The notes below the pieces were generated by a model. The model searched no databases, was not told where the DNA came from, and was given only the letters and a program-made list of their open reading frames with translations. A stretch of 42,724 bases of DNA from Meiothermus sp. (GTDB taxonomy: Bacteria; Deinococcota; Deinococci; Deinococcales; Thermaceae). This document shows positions 1 to 7,320 of the stretch, piece by piece. Positions within the stretch are counted from its first letter, which is position 1. Every line of letters begins with the position of its first letter. The position numbers were made by a program, and so were the translations under genes. The stretch lies in the NCBI RefSeq assembly GCF_025060375.1, contig NZ_JANXCG010000045.1:1-42724 (forward strand), in the 5' to 3' direction.

Positions 1-642
1 GGCAAGAGCACCCTGCTGCGCCTTATGGCGGGGCTGGTCTGGCCCCAGGGGGGAGAAGTGTGGCTGGAGGGCCGGCGGCTTGCGGAGTACCGGAGCTGGG
101 AGAGGGGCCAGCGGATTGCCTTTCTTCCCCAAACGGGCCCCTACCCCGAGGACCTCACGGTGGAGGAGGTGGTCTACCTGGGCCGAACCCCGCACCTGGG
201 CCTTCTGGGGCGGCCCGGCCCGGCCGATGCCGAGGCGGTGGCCTGGGCGATGGAGCGGACCGGCGTGGTTGGGCTTCGGCACCGGCTGCTCCCCACCCTT
301 TCGGGGGGTGAGCGGCAGCGGGTCCTGCTGGCTCGAGCCCTGGCCACCCGCCCCCACTTCCTGCTCCTGGACGAGCCCACCAACCACCTTGACCTGCACC
401 ACCAGGCGGAGTTTTTGGACCTCCTGGCAGGCTTGCGGGAGGCTGGGGTGGGTGTTCTGACCGTGCTGCACGACCCCAACCTAGCTCAGCGGGCCGACCG
501 GGTGGCCTTTATGGCCGAAGGGCGCCTGCTGGCCCTGGGGTCTCCCGCCGAGGTGCTGAGCCAGGAACTGTTGCAGGGGGTGTACGGGGCGCATGTGCGG
601 GTCCGAAGCGTAGAGGGGCGGCCGGTGGTGCTCATAGGATAG
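1..642 (+). CDS. ABC transporter ATP-binding protein, BtuD/FecE type (5' end outside window)
   Basis: Nucleotide-binding subunit of an importer for cobalamin, heme or siderophores, acting on the cytoplasmic face of the membrane. The frame is open from base 1, which already encodes the end of the Walker A loop (GKSTLL). After it come the Q-loop (FLPQ), the signature LSGGERQR, Walker B (FLLLDEP), the D-loop (NHLD) and the H-loop His (VLHD). About 213 residues are visible; roughly 40 N-terminal residues are missing. The short C-terminus without a regulatory domain and the LSGGE(R)QR-NHLD pattern fit the BtuD/FecE family. Cobalamin loop-assembly genes follow directly, so vitamin B12 or cobinamide is the likely cargo, with permease and binding protein expected to the left. 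Substrate is inference; family membership is clear. Confidence 0.88.
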   Translation, partial: GKSTLLRLMAGLVWPQGGEVWLEGRRLAEYRSWERGQRIAFLPQTGPYPEDLTVEEVVYLGRTPHLGLLGRPGPADAEAVAWAMERTGVVGLRHRLLPTLSGGERQRVLLARALATRPHFLLLDEPTNHLDLHHQAEFLDLLAGLREAGVGVLTVLHDPNLAQRADRVAFMAEGRLLALGSPAEVLSQELLQGVYGAHVRVRSVEGRPVVLIG

Positions 643-650
643 GAGGGTAG

Positions 651-986
651 ATGCAGGCCAGCCTGAAGGTGACCCCTAGCCTGCTGGTGCTGGACCTGGG
701 CGAGGTGCGGCGGCTGGTGACGCAGGACGGCCCCCGGCTGGCCCGCTACGTGGCGGTGGTGCGGGCGGCGCGGCCTGGCTGCGTGCGGGGGGGGCGCAGG
801 GCGGGCCATGCCCACCTGATGCGAGCCGGACTGCCTCCCGGCGAAACCCTCCTCTACACCCTGCCTGAAGACCCCCTCAACTTTGAGCAGGAGGGGAGCA
901 CCCTGCGCCTTCCGGGGCTGCGGGTTTACCTGGCGGGCCCGCCGGAGTTTGTGGAAACCCCCCTCTACGCCTGGGTGGAGCCGTGA
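651..986 (+). CDS. hypothetical protein, 111 aa, in cobalamin operon
   Basis: I do not recognise this protein. It starts at ATG with a GGAGG ribosome-binding site a few bases upstream, 8 bp after the ABC ATPase gene, and its stop overlaps the GTG start of cobC by 4 bp, so it is co-translated with the cobalamin genes. No signal peptide or membrane segment is visible. The N-terminal half has alternating hydrophobic residues (SLLVLDLGEV), the middle has a basic glycine-rich patch (CVRGGRRAGHAH) with one Cys and two His, and the C-terminal half looks like short beta strands. A role in handling a corrinoid or its import is suggested only by position. The stable operon context argues against a spurious reading frame. 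Confidence 0.72.
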   Translation: MQASLKVTPSLLVLDLGEVRRLVTQDGPRLARYVAVVRAARPGCVRGGRRAGHAHLMRAGLPPGETLLYTLPEDPLNFEQEGSTLRLPGLRVYLAGPPEFVETPLYAWVEP

Positions 987-1516
987 AGGAGGTGTGGTTG
1001 GTACGCCACGGGCAAACCCTTTGGAACGCCCAGGGGCGGCTCACTGGCTGGGCGGATGTCCCGCTCTCGCCTTTGGGGAGGGAGCAGGCCCGGCGGCTTG
1101 GGGTGTGGCTGCAGCGGGAGCGCTTTGACCGGGTGGTGGCCTCCGACCTACAGCGGGCGGTGGAGACCGCCCATCTGGCCTACGCTGAGCCGGAGGAGAG
1201 GCTTTGGGCCTTGCGAGAGATAGATTTTGGAGAGCTGGACGGCCTCCTTTGGGCCGAGCTGCCCGAGGAGCACAGGCAGGCCCTGCTGCGGTTTGACGGC
1301 TTTCAGGCCCCTGGAGGGGAGTCGGTAGAGGGGTTCCGCTCCCGGGTCCATGCGGCCCTCTCAGCCCTGCCCGAGGGGCGGCTGTTGGTCTTCACCCATG
1401 GGGGAGTGCTGCGCCTGGTGCTGCGCGAGCTGGGGCAGGAAGCTTTTTTGCCGCCCTGTTCGGTGGTGGGAGTAGATTGGGAAGCCCAGAGGCTGCTCTT
1501 TGTGAGGGAGGGCTAG
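983..1516 (+). CDS. cobC: histidine phosphatase, probable alpha-ribazole phosphatase CobC
   Basis: Member of the phosphoglycerate-mutase-like histidine phosphatase family, 177 aa. The catalytic phosphohistidine motif RHG is at residues 8-10 (LVRHGQTLWN), followed by the family sequence GWADVPLSPLG. The acid/base region is EIDFGELDG near residue 77, and the second active-site His lies in FTHGGVLR near residue 137. CobC removes the phosphate from alpha-ribazole-5'-phosphate (or from adenosylcobalamin-5'-phosphate) in nucleotide-loop assembly. The family also contains unrelated phosphatases, but the position between the ABC ATPase and cobU-cobT-cobS supports CobC. It starts at a GTG that overlaps the previous stop by 4 bp and shares one base with the next start. 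Confidence 0.82.
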   Translation: MKEVWLVRHGQTLWNAQGRLTGWADVPLSPLGREQARRLGVWLQRERFDRVVASDLQRAVETAHLAYAEPEERLWALREIDFGELDGLLWAELPEEHRQALLRFDGFQAPGGESVEGFRSRVHAALSALPEGRLLVFTHGGVLRLVLRELGQEAFLPPCSVVGVDWEAQRLLFVREG

Positions 1517-2016
1517 TGTTGGTGCTGGTCACCGGTGGGGCGCGGGCGGGCAAGAGTCGGTTTGCCCAGGCCTTGGCCCAGCGGCTGGGGGGGGATGGGG
1601 TAAGCTTTCTGGCCACTGCGGAGCCCCTAGATGAGGAGATGCGGGAGCGTATCCTGCAGCACCGGCGGGAGCGGCCCTCCGCATGGGAGACCCTGGAGGT
1701 GCCGCTCGAGGTTCCCCAGGCCCTCCGTCGGGCCGGCCACGGGGTGGTGCTGCTGGACTGCCTTACCCTTTGGGTCTCCAACCTCCTCCTGAGGGGCCGG
1801 GAGGTGCGGGAGGAGGTGGAGCGGCTGCTGGAGGCTGCGCGCGGTAGCGGGAAGACCTTGGTTGTGGTGAGCAACGAGGTGGGCATGGGCCTGGTGCCGG
1901 AGAATCCCCTGGGCCGCCGCTATCGCGATCTTCTAGGAGCGGCCAACCAACGCCTAGCCCAGGAGGCCCAAGAAGTCTACCTGGTGGTGGCTGGCCTTCC
2001 CCTTCGGCTGAAGTGA
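1516..2016 (+). CDS. cobU: adenosylcobinamide kinase / adenosylcobinamide-phosphate guanylyltransferase
   Basis: Bifunctional CobU, about 166 aa, which phosphorylates adenosylcobinamide and then transfers GMP to give adenosylcobinamide-GDP. The N-terminal P-loop reads TGGARAGKS (residues 6-14). A His suited to be the guanylylated residue is at about position 49 (RILQHRRERP). Further family blocks are LLDCLTLWVSNLL and SNEVGMGLVPENPLGR. The reading frame continues upstream to an ATG at 1477, but that stretch lies inside cobC and has no family resemblance. The GTG at 1516, overlapping the cobC stop in TAGTG, puts the P-loop at the expected distance; TTG at 1519 is an alternative. It sits in order with cobC, cobT and cobS. 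Confidence 0.92.
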   Translation: MLVLVTGGARAGKSRFAQALAQRLGGDGVSFLATAEPLDEEMRERILQHRRERPSAWETLEVPLEVPQALRRAGHGVVLLDCLTLWVSNLLLRGREVREEVERLLEAARGSGKTLVVVSNEVGMGLVPENPLGRRYRDLLGAANQRLAQEAQEVYLVVAGLPLRLK

Positions 2017-2024
2017 GGAACAGT

Positions 2025-3074
2025 ATGGTTCGTGTGAAACCCGTATCGAGAGAGTGGCTGGAGCGGGCCAGAGCCCACCACGACCAGCTCACCAAACCCA
2101 CGGGCTCGCTTGGCTTTCTGGAGGAGCTGGGGGTGCGGCTTGCGGCCATTGGGCAGACCCTGAGACCCAGGCTCGGGCCCGGGGCGGTGGTGGTCTGCGC
2201 AGCCGATCACGGCGTGGTGGCCGAGGGGGTTTCGGCCTACCCTGCGGAGGTGACCGCCCAGATGTTGTTGAACTTTGCCCGAGGTGGGGCGGCCATCAAC
2301 CAGATTGCCCGGGCTTGCGGGGCGGTGGTGCGGGTGCTGGACGTGGGGGTGGCTTCCGCGGTGGAGGCTCCTGGAGTGGTCTGCCGGAAGGTGCGTCCAG
2401 GCAGCGGCAACATCGCCCGGGAGCCGGCCATGACCCCAGAGGAGGCCAGGGCTGCCCTCGAGGCGGGCATGGAAGCGGCCCGCGAGGCCGTCCGGGAGGG
2501 GGCTACCCTGCTGGCAGCGGGGGACATGGGCATCGGCAACACCACCGCGGCAGCGGCGCTGAGCGCGGCCCTGCTGGGGCTTCCTGCGGAGGCGGTGACC
2601 GGACGGGGTACGGGGGTGGACGAGGCGGGGTATGCGCGGAAGCTGGGGGCCGTCCGGGCTGCCCTGGCTCGAGCAGAGGCGCGGCTGGGAGGGTTTTCCC
2701 GGGCAGAGCCGCTGTCCATCTTGGCTGAGTTGGGCGGGCTGGAGATCGCAGCGGCCGCGGGGGTCTTCCTGGCCGGGGCCGAGGCTGGGCTGCCCCTGGT
2801 GACCGATGGGTTTCCGGTGACGGCAGGGGCCTTGGTGGCGGTTCGGATGGTGCCGGAGGTGCGCGACTACCTCTTTGCCGGGCACCGCTCCTTGGAACCA
2901 GGGCACGCCCATCAGCTCGAGGCCCTGGGGCTCAGGCCCATCCTCGAGCTGGACATGCGGCTGGGCGAGGGCACCGGGGCGGTGCTGAGCTTTCCCGTGC
3001 TTCGGGCTGCAGCGGAAGTGGTCTCGGGGATGGCCACCTTTGCTGAGGCCGGGGTTTCCGGAAGGGAGGGGTGA
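2025..3074 (+). CDS. cobT: nicotinate-nucleotide--dimethylbenzimidazole phosphoribosyltransferase
   Basis: CobT, 349 aa, close to the usual family length of about 350. It makes alpha-ribazole-5'-phosphate from nicotinate mononucleotide and the lower-ligand base. Visible family blocks: LTKPTGSLG near the N-terminus, CAADHGV (substrate pocket), GDMGIGNTTAAAA, and near the C-terminus LGEGTGA, which carries the catalytic Glu. The GTG at 2013 overlaps the cobU stop and would add four residues. ATG 2025 is preferred because GAGG ends 6 bases before it. The gene is followed after 3 bp by a small cysteine-rich gene and then cobS. A 468-codon antisense frame crosses it but is only a shadow of its codon bias. 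Confidence 0.95.
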   Translation: MVRVKPVSREWLERARAHHDQLTKPTGSLGFLEELGVRLAAIGQTLRPRLGPGAVVVCAADHGVVAEGVSAYPAEVTAQMLLNFARGGAAINQIARACGAVVRVLDVGVASAVEAPGVVCRKVRPGSGNIAREPAMTPEEARAALEAGMEAAREAVREGATLLAAGDMGIGNTTAAAALSAALLGLPAEAVTGRGTGVDEAGYARKLGAVRAALARAEARLGGFSRAEPLSILAELGGLEIAAAAGVFLAGAEAGLPLVTDGFPVTAGALVAVRMVPEVRDYLFAGHRSLEPGHAHQLEALGLRPILELDMRLGEGTGAVLSFPVLRAAAEVVSGMATFAEAGVSGREG

Positions 3075-3077
3075 GGC

Positions 3078-3290
3078 ATGGACCTGCGGGAAGGGGAGGA
3101 CTACTACCTCGAGGGGGGGTTGCTGGTCTTCACCGGGAGCTACCACCGCAAACGGGGTTACTGCTGCGGTTCGGGCTGCCGCCACTGCCCCTACCCCAAG
3201 GCTGTGCAGGCCGAGGCCATGCGCTTGCGCCGAGAGGGGAGGCCCATCCGGAGCCGGGCAGAGTTTGAGGACCTCTTCGGACAGGTTTGA
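3078..3290 (+). CDS. small cysteine-rich DUF5522-type protein
   Basis: A 70-aa protein with a compact cysteine cluster, CC-x3-C-x2-C, at residues 29-37 (GYCCGSGCRHCPYP), followed by a short basic helix (EAMRLRREGRP). The motif is the one I associate with DUF5522, a family of small proteins of unknown function; the four Cys and neighbouring His could bind zinc or an Fe-S cluster. It begins at ATG 3 bp after cobT and ends one base before the cobS start, so it is very probably co-transcribed and co-translated with the cobalamin genes. Whether it contributes to corrinoid metabolism or is only carried along cannot be told from sequence. No signal peptide or membrane segment is visible. Confidence 0.8.
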   Translation: MDLREGEDYYLEGGLLVFTGSYHRKRGYCCGSGCRHCPYPKAVQAEAMRLRREGRPIRSRAEFEDLFGQV

Positions 3291-3291
3291 G

Positions 3292-3984
3292 ATGCGCCCC
3301 TTCTGGCTAGCGGTTGGCTTTCTTACCACCTTTCCCACACCTCCCCTGGGCCAGGTGAGGCCCGAGGAGATGCGGGCGGCCACGGCCTTCTACCCAGCGG
3401 CGGGCTACCTGATCGGGGCGGCGCTGGCCCTGGCGGCCTGGCTGACCGCGGGGCTGCCCGAGGGGCTGCGGGGGGGGATTCTGCTGGCGGTCTGGCTGGC
3501 ATCCACGGGGATGCTCCACCTGGACGGCCTGCTCGACACCGCCGATGCGCTTCTCGCCTCAAAGCCGCCCGCTGAGCGGCTGCGCCTGCTGGCCGATGTG
3601 CACGTGGGCAGCTTCGCCTTTGGGGTGGGGTTTGTGGTGCTTCTGCTCAAGTGGCAGGCGCTGGCCGCTGGTCCCTCTTTCGCCCTGTTGCTGGCCCTGC
3701 CAGCCATTGTGCGCTTTGCGGTGCTGTTGCCCATGAACCTCTTCCCCGCGGCCAAGGCGGATGGCCTGGGGGCGAGAAGCCGCGGAGGCTGGCCCTTTCT
3801 GGCGTTTTTGCTGGCCCTCCCGGCCCTGCTGGCCCTCCCTTGGGTTGCCCTTGCGGTGCTCCTGGGCCTGCTGCTCCTGGCCTACTGGGCGGCCAGACGC
3901 TTGGGGGGGGGCCTTACGGGCGATGTGTACGGTGCCCTTGTGGAGCTTGGGGAGCTGCTGGGGCTTTTGGTCTACCTGGTCTGA
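3292..3984 (+). CDS. cobS: adenosylcobinamide-GDP ribazoletransferase (cobalamin synthase)
   Basis: CobS, 230 aa, an integral membrane enzyme that joins adenosylcobinamide-GDP to alpha-ribazole (phosphate) in the last part of B12 assembly. The sequence is mostly hydrophobic helices. The metal-binding family motif HLDGLLDTADAL is present around residues 68-79, followed by LADVHVGSFAFGVG, and the C-terminus has the family block GLTGDVYGALVELGE. The frame is open further upstream, but ATG 3292 starts the recognisable N-terminus (MRPFWLAVGFLTTFP) and lies one base after the preceding stop. Together with cobC, cobU and cobT it completes nucleotide-loop assembly. Nothing recognisable for de novo corrin synthesis is present in this window. 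Confidence 0.94.
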   Translation: MRPFWLAVGFLTTFPTPPLGQVRPEEMRAATAFYPAAGYLIGAALALAAWLTAGLPEGLRGGILLAVWLASTGMLHLDGLLDTADALLASKPPAERLRLLADVHVGSFAFGVGFVVLLLKWQALAAGPSFALLLALPAIVRFAVLLPMNLFPAAKADGLGARSRGGWPFLAFLLALPALLALPWVALAVLLGLLLLAYWAARRLGGGLTGDVYGALVELGELLGLLVYLV

Positions 3985-4072
3985 GGGGGGTCTTTGGGGG
4001 AAGCCCCGCCGGGCCCAGAGGGCAGGGAAGGGGCATGGGGTTGCAGTGCCCACAGGCTCGGCTTTGGCCTAC

Positions 4073-4099
4073 AAAAAAGCCCCCCGCCTTGGGGGGCTT
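4073..4099 (-). terminator. Rho-independent terminator of the fbc operon
   Basis: A perfect 9-bp inverted repeat, AAGCCCCCC / GGGGGGCTT, with a 5-base loop. Read on the minus strand it is followed by a run of six T. It lies 15 bp after the fbcB stop, so it terminates the bc-complex transcript. On the plus strand no T run follows, so it is a poor terminator for cobS. Confidence 0.85.
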
Positions 4100-4113
4100 G
4101 GGTCAGTGGAGGC

Positions 4114-5400
4114 TCAGTCGGTGGCGGGACCTTTCCCTCTCAGCTCCACCTGCACTTCCTGGTTCCACTCCTTGCCGTAGATGGCCTTTATCAGGATGTA
4201 GCTGACGACGCCGGTGACCACCGGAACAACCAGCACCAGCACCCACAGCAGTTCGTTGGATAGCCCGAGGTCCACCTTGTAGCCGGCCAGGGTGCTCATG
4301 ATGTAGAACATCAACACCCCGATGACGAAGCTGGTGCGGAAGGGGTGGCGGCTGGGGAGCTCGAGGTAGCGCTGCTTCTCCTTGGAGTAGTCCAGGAAGG
4401 GAATGGCCAGCGCTCCTAGGATGATGAGCGTGGGTACCAGGATGCCACCCCAGAATTGGGGTCCGAAGGTGGCCCCCAGGAACTCAAAGCGCCAGTTGGC
4501 CGGGATGATTTGGAGAATTCCGTATATCCAGAGGAAGTACCAGTCGGGTTTTACCGCTGGGGTGTTGGCGGTGGGGGGGCCGAAGGCCTCCACTGGGTGG
4601 GCTAGGAAGGCCCCGGCGATGAAGGTGGTGGCCCCAATGTAGACCAGGAACAGGATGCCCATCATGGCCGCCTGCTGCGGGAAGAGGGGTACCCCCACAA
4701 TCTTGCCCGGCGCTACCTTCTCGGCGTAGCGGGGCTGGGTGTGCTTCTGCTTGATCATGATGACCAGGTGCAGGCTAATAAGCGCAATCAGGGTCAGGGG
4801 CAGCCAGAGCACGTGGATGGAGTAGAGCCGAGGAATGGTCTGGGTGTTGGTGGGGGAGAGCTCACCGGCGAAGAGGATGTCCGACAGGAGCTTGCCCACC
4901 CAGGGGGCTGCGGCCCCGATCTCGTAGCCGATCTTGGTGGCGGTGAGGGCGTAGTTGTCAAAAGGCAGCGCATAGCCGGTGAAGGCTGTCAGGATGGCCA
5001 GCACCAGCAAGAACACCCCCACGATCCAGTTCAGCTCCCGAGGGTTCTTGTAGGCTCCGGTCAGGTGGATGCGCAGCATGTGCAGGAAGGCCGCGGCGAT
5101 CATGATGTGGGCGGCCCAGTGGTGTAGCGAACGGATCACCGCTCCAAAGGGCAGCGAGTCAATGTAGAGGATGGAGTAGTAGGCCGCAGGCACCTCCTGC
5201 CCGCCCGATAGAGGGCCGGAAACGGGGCGGATGGAGGGTTCGTAGTTCAGGGTCAGGAAAATCCCGGTGAGCACCAGGGTGATAAAGGAGAAGAGGGTGA
5301 TCTCGCCCAAGAAGAACGAGTGGTGCACCGGGAAAGCCTTGCGGAAGGCCTTGGCGTAGAGCTTTCCGATGCTCAAGCGGTCGTCCAACCACCTATACAT
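4114..5400 (-). CDS. fbcB: cytochrome bc complex cytochrome b subunit
   Basis: Diheme cytochrome b of the quinol:cytochrome c oxidoreductase, 428 aa, with about eight or more membrane helices. Candidate b-heme ligands are His93/His107 (RSLH...FLH, 14 apart) and His196/His211 (SIH...SLH, 15 apart); the 14/15 spacing is that of the b6 type rather than the mitochondrial type. The quinol-site motif is PDWY at 285-288, a form linked to low-potential quinones. The N-terminal four-helix part and the C-terminal part, split into b6 and subunit IV in cyanobacteria, are fused here. ATG 5400 has a GGGAGGAA site. It is the last gene of fbcC-fbcD-fbcF-fbcB and is followed by a strong terminator. Confidence 0.94.
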   Translation of the reverse strand: MYRWLDDRLSIGKLYAKAFRKAFPVHHSFFLGEITLFSFITLVLTGIFLTLNYEPSIRPVSGPLSGGQEVPAAYYSILYIDSLPFGAVIRSLHHWAAHIMIAAAFLHMLRIHLTGAYKNPRELNWIVGVFLLVLAILTAFTGYALPFDNYALTATKIGYEIGAAAPWVGKLLSDILFAGELSPTNTQTIPRLYSIHVLWLPLTLIALISLHLVIMIKQKHTQPRYAEKVAPGKIVGVPLFPQQAAMMGILFLVYIGATTFIAGAFLAHPVEAFGPPTANTPAVKPDWYFLWIYGILQIIPANWRFEFLGATFGPQFWGGILVPTLIILGALAIPFLDYSKEKQRYLELPSRHPFRTSFVIGVLMFYIMSTLAGYKVDLGLSNELLWVLVLVVPVVTGVVSYILIKAIYGKEWNQEVQVELRGKGPATD

Positions 5401-5409
5401 ACTTCCTCC

Positions 5410-6051
5410 CTACACATCGGCACCCGGCCTGTCGGTGAACTCGCCGGCCACCACCACCCGGCCCCCTTCCACCTTGACCGGGAGCTGGGGTACTGGCTTG
5501 GGCACGGGGCCGCCCACCACTCTGGCCTGGTTGTAGATGTCGTACTCCCCGCCATGGCAGGGGCAGCGCCAGAGGCCATTCTGCCACTGGCTTACGGTAC
5601 AGCCCAGGTGCTTGCAGATTGCGGAGTAAGCCAGCACCCCTTCGGGGGAGGCCAGCTTGCGGGTTTCCGGGCTCATCCTAGCGGGGTCGGCCAGAATGAC
5701 CATGATGGTGTTGGTGATGAGGTCTTTTTTGACCACGTTCTGGGGGCTTCTGGGAAAGGCGAGGATGAAGGGAATGGGTTCCCTCTGAGCGGCCCGAAGG
5801 TCGTCCAGGGTGATTTCCTGGTTGGCCTTGGGGCCGGTAGCAAAGACCAAGACATCCCCCACGGCGACCGGTTCCTTGCTGGGCACCTCTTCTTTCCGGG
5901 GAATAAGGCTTGCGCCCACCCAGAGGGCGGAGAGGAGGGTGGCGCCGGCGCTCACCCCCAGGGCGGCCTGTAGAACAGCCCGCCGGGTGGCGTGGGCCTG
6001 GGGGTCTTCCTCGTGGTGGTGTGAATGTGCGGTGGCTTCGTGGTCTGCCAT
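5410..6051 (-). CDS. fbcF: Rieske [2Fe-2S] iron-sulfur subunit of the bc complex
   Basis: Rieske protein, 213 aa. A His-rich cytoplasmic N-terminus (HSHHHEED) precedes an RR pair and hydrophobic segment (residues 23-50, RRAVLQAALG) that resembles a Tat-type signal anchor. Cluster box I is CKHLGC (146-151) and box II is CPCHGGEYD (163-171), giving ligands Cys146, His148, Cys163 and His166 and a Cys151-Cys165 disulfide. The usual Ser of CPCHGS is Gly here while the following Tyr (170) is kept; loss of that Ser is known to lower the cluster potential. Nine bases separate it from fbcD and nine from fbcB, each start with its own GGAGGAA site. Confidence 0.94.
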   Translation of the reverse strand: MADHEATAHSHHHEEDPQAHATRRAVLQAALGVSAGATLLSALWVGASLIPRKEEVPSKEPVAVGDVLVFATGPKANQEITLDDLRAAQREPIPFILAFPRSPQNVVKKDLITNTIMVILADPARMSPETRKLASPEGVLAYSAICKHLGCTVSQWQNGLWRCPCHGGEYDIYNQARVVGGPVPKPVPQLPVKVEGGRVVVAGEFTDRPGADV

Positions 6052-6060
6052 GGGTTCCTC

Positions 6061-6552
6061 CTACCAGGGGAAGTCGCCCTTTTCGTCTTCGGCAAGCACT
6101 TCCTCTTCTATGAAGAATTTCTTGTAGATTGCGATGAGAAGGGCCAGGATAAACATCATGGCCCCGAAGACCCCGGCCTGGAGGGTGGTGGCGTTGTAGT
6201 AGCCAATCTCGGGGTTGTTGGCGAAGATAAGGGTGCGCACAAAGAAGCCGGACAGCATCACCAGCAGGAGCGAAAGGACCACCCCCGCCACCATGGGCAG
6301 GCTGCTGGGCTCGGGCTCGTGTCTACCAGGACGCAGCTCGGAGCCCTCCAGCCAGTTGCTCAAAAGCCCGATAAAGCCGTAGACGAAGAGCACCAGGGCA
6401 AAGGCCATCAGCCCAATGTTGCCCACCGTGAGGTGGGGCACCGCCCCGGCCTCGTGCACTACCCGGAAGCGGTCGTTCAGGTAGGCCGTCAGGAAGAGGG
6501 CCGCCGAGAAGACCAGGGCGAAGTAGGGCACCACCGTGTCGTTTCGGTACAT
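6061..6552 (-). CDS. fbcD: FbcD-like membrane subunit of the bc complex
   Basis: A 163-aa protein with about four predicted membrane helices (near residues 8-24, 44-64, 87-107 and 125-145), separated by a charged stretch containing RPGRHEPEPS and ending in an acidic tail (EEEVLAEDEKGDFPW). It has no cofactor motif. Its place between the cytochrome c and Rieske genes matches FbcD, the membrane protein of unknown role in the Thermus thermophilus fbcCDFB operon. The assignment rests mainly on context and membrane pattern. ATG 6552 has a GGGAGGAA site, and the gene lies 9 bp after fbcC. Confidence 0.8.
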   Translation of the reverse strand: MYRNDTVVPYFALVFSAALFLTAYLNDRFRVVHEAGAVPHLTVGNIGLMAFALVLFVYGFIGLLSNWLEGSELRPGRHEPEPSSLPMVAGVVLSLLLVMLSGFFVRTLIFANNPEIGYYNATTLQAGVFGAMMFILALLIAIYKKFFIEEEVLAEDEKGDFPW

Positions 6553-6561
6553 GCTTCCTCC

Positions 6562-7317
6562 CTAGCGGGCGGCTTTGAACTCGTCTGGGGTAACGCCCCC
6601 GAAGCTGTTGCCCCAGCTGTTCTTGATGTAGGTGGCCACCGCGGCCAGTTCCTCGTCGGAAAGTTGGGCGAAGCTGGGCATCCCCCCTTTACCCTTGAGC
6701 AGGATGTTGATGGTGTAGGCCTTGTCGGCCACGTGCTTGCTGCCGGCTAGGGCTGGGAAGACGCCAGGCAGGCCCTGGCCGGTGGCCTGGTGGCAGCCCG
6801 CGCAGTTGGCGGTGTAGACCTGCTCGCCCTTGGCCTTGAGGGCCGCGTCCACCGGGGCTGCGGCGTGCTCCCCGCCGTGGCCGCCTCCGTGGGCTTCGGC
6901 GGCGGCGGGGGGTTTGGCTACCTCCTCCAGGGTTTTTTGGGTCACGTTGGTTGCAGCAAAGAAGAGCCAGACCCCGCCCAGAATTGCCGCGGTGGCGATG
7001 GCCGCACCCAAGCCTGGGAAACGCTCACGGGTAGGTCTGACCTCGGGGTCGGCCACGCGTAGGGTCACCTCGAGGGTGCCTGAAACCTCCTTGCCCTCCT
7101 CCAGACCCTGCACCAGCACACCAGGGGTGTTGGCCACCTTGAAGGGAATCTCCTTCACCTCCTTGGCACCGTTGGTGTAGTGGGTGACCACTCGGAGTAG
7201 GTGCTCGCCGTCGGCGAGGTTCCGGGTGTCGTAGGTCAGCTTGAAAGGGGGCTCCCTGAGCACCTGTACGGGCTCACTTCCATTGTCCAAGTAGACCTCA
7301 ATGCGTTCAATCGGCAT
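6562..7317 (-). CDS. fbcC: membrane-anchored cytochrome c subunit of the bc complex with N-terminal Ig-like domain
   Basis: A 251-aa protein with three parts. Residues 1-98 have no signal peptide and look like an Ig/Big-type beta sandwich (VYLDNGSEP, FKLTYDTRNLADGEHLL). A membrane helix spans about 102-122, preceded by basic residues (RPTRERF), which predicts the N-terminal domain on the cytoplasmic side. A Gly/Ala/His-rich linker then leads to a periplasmic class I cytochrome c domain with heme site CAGCH (172-176) and a probable axial Met213 (GGMPSF). It should carry electrons from the Rieske centre, in place of cytochrome c1 or f. It is first in the operon; ATG 7317 has a GGGAGGAA site 3 bp upstream. 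Confidence 0.9.
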   Translation of the reverse strand: MPIERIEVYLDNGSEPVQVLREPPFKLTYDTRNLADGEHLLRVVTHYTNGAKEVKEIPFKVANTPGVLVQGLEEGKEVSGTLEVTLRVADPEVRPTRERFPGLGAAIATAAILGGVWLFFAATNVTQKTLEEVAKPPAAAEAHGGGHGGEHAAAPVDAALKAKGEQVYTANCAGCHQATGQGLPGVFPALAGSKHVADKAYTINILLKGKGGMPSFAQLSDEELAAVATYIKNSWGNSFGGVTPDEFKAAR

Positions 7318-7320
7318 TCG

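Noticed and set aside
3040-3291. Longer CobS with an N-terminal extension from 3040
   Set aside because: The extension overlaps the DUF5522-type gene in another frame and has no hydrophobic or family-like sequence; ATG 3292 gives the standard protein.
1977-3383. A 468-codon open frame on the minus strand opposite cobT
   Set aside because: It is antisense to an unmistakable CobT and lacks any family resemblance. High GC at third positions removes stop codons from the opposite strand, so long shadow frames are expected.
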